Of a stretch of 11,637 nt of DNA, positions 8,251 to 11,637 are shown in pieces. Position numbers and translations under genes: made by a program. The DNA is from Crateriforma sp964453205. GTDB lineage: Bacteria; Planctomycetota; Planctomycetia; Pirellulales; Pirellulaceae. The notes beneath the pieces are model-generated. The model did no database searches and had not been told where the DNA came from. It saw only the letters and a program-made list of their open reading frames with translations. The stretch spans positions 1 through 11,637 of the forward strand of contig CAYVRC010000179.1 in the NCBI GenBank assembly GCA_964453205.1, read 5' to 3'. Position 1 is the first letter of the stretch. Every line of letters begins with the position of its first letter.

Positions 8251-10446
8251 CTACCCTTGGCGACGGACTCGGCTGACGCGGTGGACGGGCAGGTCCGGCA
8301 GGGACTGCAGGAACATCTTGCCGTAGGGTTTGGTGCGAATCCGTGGGTCCAGGACCACGACCATTCCGGTGTCTCGTTTGGTGCGAATCAGGCGGCCGAA
8401 GCCTTGGCGAAATTTCAGCACCGATTCGGGCAGTTGGTAATCGACGAAAGGGTTCCCGCCGGCGGCCTTGATCGCGTCAAGTCGGGCCTCCAACAGCGGA
8501 TGATCGGGCACGGCGAAGGGCAGTTTCGTGATGATCACGTTGGACAAAGCATCGCCAGGCACGTCGACCCCTTTCCAGAAACTGTCGGTGCCCAGCAGGA
8601 CGCCTTTGGGATTCCGCCGAAAGGCGTCCAAAATCTGCGACCGACTCTGTTCGCCCGCTTGGCTGTAAAGCTGCAACCCCCGCGCGGCCAGCCACGGCGT
8701 AATCGCTTCGGCACATCGACGCAGCAGGTCGTAACTGGTGAACAACACAAAGGCGTGTCCGTCGGTGTGACCGGCGAAGCGTTTGATTTGCTCGGGCAAC
8801 GCCTTTTCGAACTCCGCGCGGTCTTTCGACGGATCGGGCAAGTCGTCGACGATCACCAGTTTGGCTTGAGTTTTGTAATCGAAGGGGCTGCCGACCCGCA
8901 GCGACATTCCGTCGGTCAATCCGATCCGCGAGCGAAAGAACGTGAAGCGTTCGTCGTTGCCGGTCGCCAGCGTGGCACTGGTCATCACGACACTTTTGAT
9001 CATCTCGTTTTGAAACAGCTCGGTCCGCAGCACGTCTCCGACATTGATCGGCGAGGCGGCCAACGTGACGCGGTCGGTGCCGCGACGCGACCCGCTGCGT
9101 TCCAACCAGAACACCGAATCGTCCAGGTCTTGGTTCAACCACTGACGCAGTCCGCCGGACAACGCCAGGGTGCGTTCGTAAGCCGATTCGAATTCTTTTT
9201 GCTCCGATGCGTTCTGTTGTCCGTCGGCTTGCTGGCGAAGCGATCGGGAGAGCTTTTCCATCACGTCACTGAGCTCGTTGGCGACGATGTTCGCACGCGT
9301 CACTCGGCCATTTTGCGGGCCTCCGTTTTCCCACCAGTCCAACAGGTCGGCGAACAAGTTCGACGCGGCAAAGCGGCACTGGTTGACCATCTGTTGCAGG
9401 CCACGCAGGTTTTGGTCGACTAAAATTCCCTTGTTGTTCTGGTCGTTGTAAAGTCGATTGAACAGAAAGTCGAATTGCCCGCTGGTGATCCGCAAACCCA
9501 GGTGATCGCCCGCCACGGATTCGACGGTATGGCATTCGTCCAAGATCAACGCGTCGTAGTCGGGCAACAGGGAAACGCCTTGCCGGCGAAGCTGCAAATC
9601 GCTGAACAGCATCGCGTGGTTGACGATCAGCAGTTGGGCACCGGCGGCGCGTCGGCGGGCGCGAAAGTAAAAACAGTCTTTGAAATGCGGGCATCGCCGT
9701 CCGAGGCAATTACTGGTGTCGCTGGCGACTTCGTCCCAGACCTGCCGGTCGGGTTTAGTCGGCAACGTGGACAGCGAACCGTCGGTCGTGTCTTTGGACC
9801 ACGATTTGATTCGGCGGAGCTGGCCGTGTTGGTTGTCGTGACCGAACAGCGACGTGGCTTTGGCGATCGCGCGATCCATCCGCCGCAGCGACAAGTAGTT
9901 GCTGCGGCCTTTGACCAAGACGGAGGAAAACTCGCGGGCGATGACGCTGTTGAGCAGCGGGACGTCTTTTCCGATCAGCTGTTCTTGCAGACTGATGGTG
10001 TCGGTGGAGATCACGACGCGGCGGCTGCGGGTGTTTTCCTGGCCGTCGGGGTAACCGGATTTCGTCTGAATCGACCGGACTTGGTCGTCGGTCGCGAACA
10101 AGACCGCGGGGACCAGGTAAGCGAAACTCTTGCCCGTTCCTGTGCCCGCTTCGGCGATCAAATGCCGACCGGTGCCGAGCGCCTCGGCGACCGCCTGAGC
10201 CATTTCCAGTTGCTGCGCCCGGGGTTCGTAGTTCTGCAGCCTACGACTGATGCTCCCCCCGCGTCCCAAGATCGATTCGACGTTCAGTTCGTCAACCAAA
10301 GCGTTGTGTTTCAAAAAAGCGTTGTGTTTCAAAAAAAAGGCGATGGGAATCGGCGGGTTGCCGTCGGACGACGAAACCGACAGGGGTCGCTGCCAAAGCT
10401 CTGCAAGATTCAGAGCTCTGCAAGATATCGCATCGCCGGGAAACAT
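8251..10446 (-). CDS. DinG/XPD-family ATP-dependent DNA helicase
   Basis: This is a superfamily 2 helicase of the DinG/YoaA/XPD type, expected to unwind DNA 5' to 3' in repair or in resolving structures such as R-loops. Counting from the ATG chosen here, Walker A AGTGTGKS is at 100-107, the DEAH-box variant DECH at 303-306, motif V in GTDSFWKGVDVPGD, and motif VI in QGFGRLIRTK near the C-terminus. The Fe-S region has C-x4-C-x5-C (247, 252, 258), the DinG spacing. The first ligand position, in KGRSNYLSLRR, is Ser186 instead of Cys. A charged insert of about 20 residues precedes motif Ia. There is no N-terminal exonuclease domain. The start is uncertain: recognisable similarity begins only near ILGRGGSI. 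An upstream TTG at 10479, this ATG, and a TTG at 10299 are all in frame. None has a well-spaced Shine-Dalgarno, and tandem duplications sit in the first ~50 codons. The helicase identity is secure; the dinG name itself is not. Confidence 0.92.
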   Translation of the reverse strand: MFPGDAISCRALNLAELWQRPLSVSSSDGNPPIPIAFFLKHNAFLKHNALVDELNVESILGRGGSISRRLQNYEPRAQQLEMAQAVAEALGTGRHLIAEAGTGTGKSFAYLVPAVLFATDDQVRSIQTKSGYPDGQENTRSRRVVISTDTISLQEQLIGKDVPLLNSVIAREFSSVLVKGRSNYLSLRRMDRAIAKATSLFGHDNQHGQLRRIKSWSKDTTDGSLSTLPTKPDRQVWDEVASDTSNCLGRRCPHFKDCFYFRARRRAAGAQLLIVNHAMLFSDLQLRRQGVSLLPDYDALILDECHTVESVAGDHLGLRITSGQFDFLFNRLYNDQNNKGILVDQNLRGLQQMVNQCRFAASNLFADLLDWWENGGPQNGRVTRANIVANELSDVMEKLSRSLRQQADGQQNASEQKEFESAYERTLALSGGLRQWLNQDLDDSVFWLERSGSRRGTDRVTLAASPINVGDVLRTELFQNEMIKSVVMTSATLATGNDERFTFFRSRIGLTDGMSLRVGSPFDYKTQAKLVIVDDLPDPSKDRAEFEKALPEQIKRFAGHTDGHAFVLFTSYDLLRRCAEAITPWLAARGLQLYSQAGEQSRSQILDAFRRNPKGVLLGTDSFWKGVDVPGDALSNVIITKLPFAVPDHPLLEARLDAIKAAGGNPFVDYQLPESVLKFRQGFGRLIRTKRDTGMVVVLDPRIRTKPYGKMFLQSLPDLPVHRVSRVRRQG
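10298..10338. repeat. 18-bp tandem duplication near the helicase start
   Basis: The unit GCGTTGTGTTTCAAAAAA occurs twice back to back and is flanked by extra A residues. On the minus strand it reads as a T run plus TTGAAACACAACGC, twice. The period keeps the reading frame, giving FLKHNA twice if translated. It lies directly upstream of the alternative TTG start, so it is either an in-frame duplication in a variable N-terminus or a duplicated promoter/operator element. Confidence 0.7.
10397..10426. repeat. 17-bp-period direct repeat with AGAGCTCT palindrome
   Basis: The 13-mer AGCTCTGCAAGAT occurs at 10397 and again at 10414. The period of 17 is not a multiple of three. The palindrome AGAGCTCT spans the second copy's left edge. 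A duplication that breaks the frame suggests that this part of the helicase 5' region may be leader rather than coding. Confidence 0.6.
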
Positions 10447-10502
10447 GCTCGCCCCATTCCCGGGCCCCGACTCCGGCAATTCCCTCCGCTGCGTCGACCT
10501 GT

Positions 10503-10530
10503 TTGATTCGGGGCGGGTCGCGTCTAGACT
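10503..10530 (+). promoter_or_regulatory. Possible sigma-70-like promoter for the AP2 gene
   Basis: TTGATT and TAGACT are separated by 16 bp, each with four of six consensus matches. Transcription would start near 10537 and leave a leader of about 100 nt before the AP2 protein's ATG. It lies in the gap between the two divergent genes. This was judged by eye only; planctomycete promoters are poorly defined. Confidence 0.3.
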
Positions 10531-10636
10531 GGGCGGGTGATGATTGCAGGGATGCCGGGAAGACCACTTCGGGACGTGTCACCGTCGCGGCTGCTTCCCC
10601 TGACATTTTGACCTTCACCCACCCTGACGATTGATC

Positions 10637-11074
10637 ATGCGAGCGAACCGAAACATCACGCGACTGGAACGACAGAGCACCGGCGGATGGTTGGTCCGCG
10701 TGATGCGAAGGGGCGAATTGTCGTCTTGGTATTTCAGCGACAGCGAGTACGGCAGCAAGCCCAAGGCGCTCCAGGCCGCCCGCGAGTACCGCGACGAACT
10801 GGAAACCACCCTGAAAGGTTTTTCCGCCAAGGATTTGGCCAAGAAAGCCAAGGCCAACAACACCTCCGGCGTCGTCGGCGTGCGTTTGGTCGAGGAACGC
10901 GATCCGCGTTGGCCGTCCCAGCCGACTTACCGCTACTGGGTCGCCCAGTGGAGCCCCAGCAAGGGCGTCCGCCGCACGAAACGGTTCTCGGTGGAAAAAT
11001 ACGGCGAAGACAAGGCCTACAAACTGGCCGTCGCGGCCCGCAAAAAAGGCGTCGCGTCGATGGAGGATCGGTAG
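10637..11074 (+). CDS. AP2-domain DNA-binding-like protein with two AP2-like units
   Basis: This 145-residue basic protein has a C-terminal AP2 domain (about residues 76-136). It starts with NNTSGVVGVR and continues through YWVAQW, KRFSVEKYGEDKAY and AVAAR, the pattern of bacterial AP2 domains. The N-terminal part (about 16-54) repeats the same layout in weaker form: GWLVRV, a Gly turn, WYFSDSEYGSKPKALQAARE. A charged helical linker rich in Lys joins them. AP2 domains bind DNA through a three-stranded sheet and occur in bacteria in homing endonucleases, phage proteins and small stand-alone proteins such as this one. There is no endonuclease motif. I chose the ATG; a TTG two codons upstream is in frame, and no good ribosome site is visible for either. 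It is divergent from the helicase gene and convergent with rpiB, 15 bp away. Its role, as a regulator or otherwise, is unknown. Confidence 0.85.
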   Translation: MRANRNITRLERQSTGGWLVRVMRRGELSSWYFSDSEYGSKPKALQAAREYRDELETTLKGFSAKDLAKKAKANNTSGVVGVRLVEERDPRWPSQPTYRYWVAQWSPSKGVRRTKRFSVEKYGEDKAYKLAVAARKKGVASMEDR

Positions 11075-11089
11075 ATCCCGATACGGCCG

Positions 11090-11563
11090 CTAGATCCCGT
11101 CCCGTTCGATCCGCAGGACCTTGTCGAGTCGCCGCTGGTGGCGTTCTTCCGGCGTGTAAGTCGCTTTCAGGAACGCGTCGATGATCTCGAAAGCCAATTC
11201 ACTGCCGATGATCCGGCCGCCGATGCACAGCACGTTCATGTCATCGTGCTCGACGCCCTGGCGGGCGCTGTACGTGTCGTGACAGATCGCCGCGCGGATG
11301 CCGGGGATCTTGTTGGCCGCGACGCCGACGCCGACGCCGCTGCCACAGATCAGCAGGCCCTTGTCGGCCCGGCCGGCCAGGATCTCTTTGGCCACCAAGA
11401 CCGCAAAATCGGGGTAGTCACAGCTCTGTCGGCTGTCGGTCCCGCAGTCGGTCAACGAGGTCAGCCGATCCCCGTACCGCGCCGCCACGTCGGCTTTGAG
11501 CGCGAACCCGGCGTGGTCGCCGGCCTTTATTCCTATGTGCGCGGCACGACCGTCCAACTGCAA
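11090..11563 (-). CDS. rpiB: Ribose-5-phosphate isomerase B, 5' end abnormal
   Basis: RpiB (EC 5.3.1.6) interconverts ribose-5-phosphate and ribulose-5-phosphate in the cytoplasmic pentose-phosphate pathway. Landmarks are DHAGFALK, GTDSRQSCDYPDFA, LLICGSGVGVGVAANK with the catalytic Cys (residue 73 from the TTG used here), GIRAAICHDTYSAR, VEHDDMNVLCIGGRIIG, and a C-terminal ERHQRRLDKV. From DHAGF to DYPDFA the spacing equals that of E. coli RpiB, so the body is intact. The N-terminus is not: the family normally starts with a short M-x-I-x-I-G-x strand right before DHAGF. Here no ATG is present, and the residues upstream do not fit. The frame stays open to the window edge, so the TTG end given here is arbitrary. 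The sequence upstream reads on the other strand as a different protein, which suggests a junction near 11520. The name is secure; the start is not. Confidence 0.88.
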   Translation of the reverse strand: MQLDGRAAHIGIKAGDHAGFALKADVAARYGDRLTSLTDCGTDSRQSCDYPDFAVLVAKEILAGRADKGLLICGSGVGVGVAANKIPGIRAAICHDTYSARQGVEHDDMNVLCIGGRIIGSELAFEIIDAFLKATYTPEERHQRRLDKVLRIERDGI

Positions 11564-11637
11564 GCGAGCCCGGCGCCGGACTGGCGGTTCGACTACTGGA
11601 GCGGCCTCAACGTGCAGGACCTGGCCTCCGAAGCGGC
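11513..11637 (+). CDS. Partial InlB-B-type repeat fragment of a surface protein
   Basis: The plus-strand frame runs open to the window edge and translates to GLYSYVRGTTVQLQASPA followed by PDWRFDYWSG. This is the hallmark of divergent InlB B-repeat / bacterial surface repeat domains: G-x-Y-x-x-G-T-x-V-x-L-x-A-x-P, then F-x-x-W-S-G. Such repeats occur in large secreted or cell-surface proteins. Only one repeat is visible, with no start or stop, so this is a fragment. Its left limit cannot be set, because the frame continues into bases that on the opposite strand encode the rpiB body. Real coding is likely only from about 11513-11522 onward. The protein's function is unknown. Confidence 0.55.
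   Translation, partial: MVAGLYSYVRGTTVQLQASPAPDWRFDYWSGLNVQDLASEA

Noticed and set aside
1..11637. CRISPR array, transposon, tRNA or defence island
   Set aside because: I saw no regularly spaced repeats beyond the two short tandem duplications, no transposase or integrase, no cloverleaf and no defence-type gene cluster.

Overview
The window looks like ordinary chromosome from a member of the Planctomycetota, probably a Rhodopirellula-like relative in the Pirellulales. The call rests on three things seen in the translations. One is a 1028-residue secreted protein with a Pirellula/Verrucomicrobium-type dehydrogenase propeller, HEAT-like repeats and a CxxCH heme domain. The second is a small bacterial AP2-domain protein. 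The third is the wording of the DinG-like helicase and the RpiB sequence. Base composition is visibly GC-rich, but I did not compute it. Placement below phylum level is inference.

Layout from left to right. Bases 1-184 hold no gene I can support. On the minus strand there follow glycogen phosphorylase (185-2647), a beta-CASP metallo-beta-lactamase RNase-like protein (2887-4491), dodecin (4653-4859), the large PVC-type cytochrome/dehydrogenase protein (5035-8121) and a DinG/XPD-type helicase (8251-10446, start uncertain). The AP2-domain protein (10637-11074) is the only complete plus-strand gene. It is divergent from the helicase and convergent with rpiB (minus, from 11090). The last ~120 bases carry, on the plus strand, a fragment that reads as an InlB-B-type extracellular repeat. 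It abuts the 5' end of rpiB, whose normal N-terminus is missing. All intergenic gaps are shorter than 300 bases.

The genes do not form one pathway. Glycogen breakdown, RNA processing, flavin storage, a periplasmic or outer-envelope heme protein, DNA repair or helicase activity, and pentose-phosphate isomerisation sit side by side. The gaps of about 130-240 bp argue for mostly separate transcription units. I see no CRISPR, tRNA, rRNA, transposase, toxin-antitoxin or defence island.

The points most worth checking are: the rpiB/InlB-repeat junction at the right end (chimera or rearrangement); a serine in place of the first Fe-S cysteine of the DinG-like helicase; two short tandem duplications around that helicase's start; a long inverted repeat upstream of glycogen phosphorylase; and the two-copy architecture of the AP2 protein. 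I did not find convincing evidence of a new multi-gene system.
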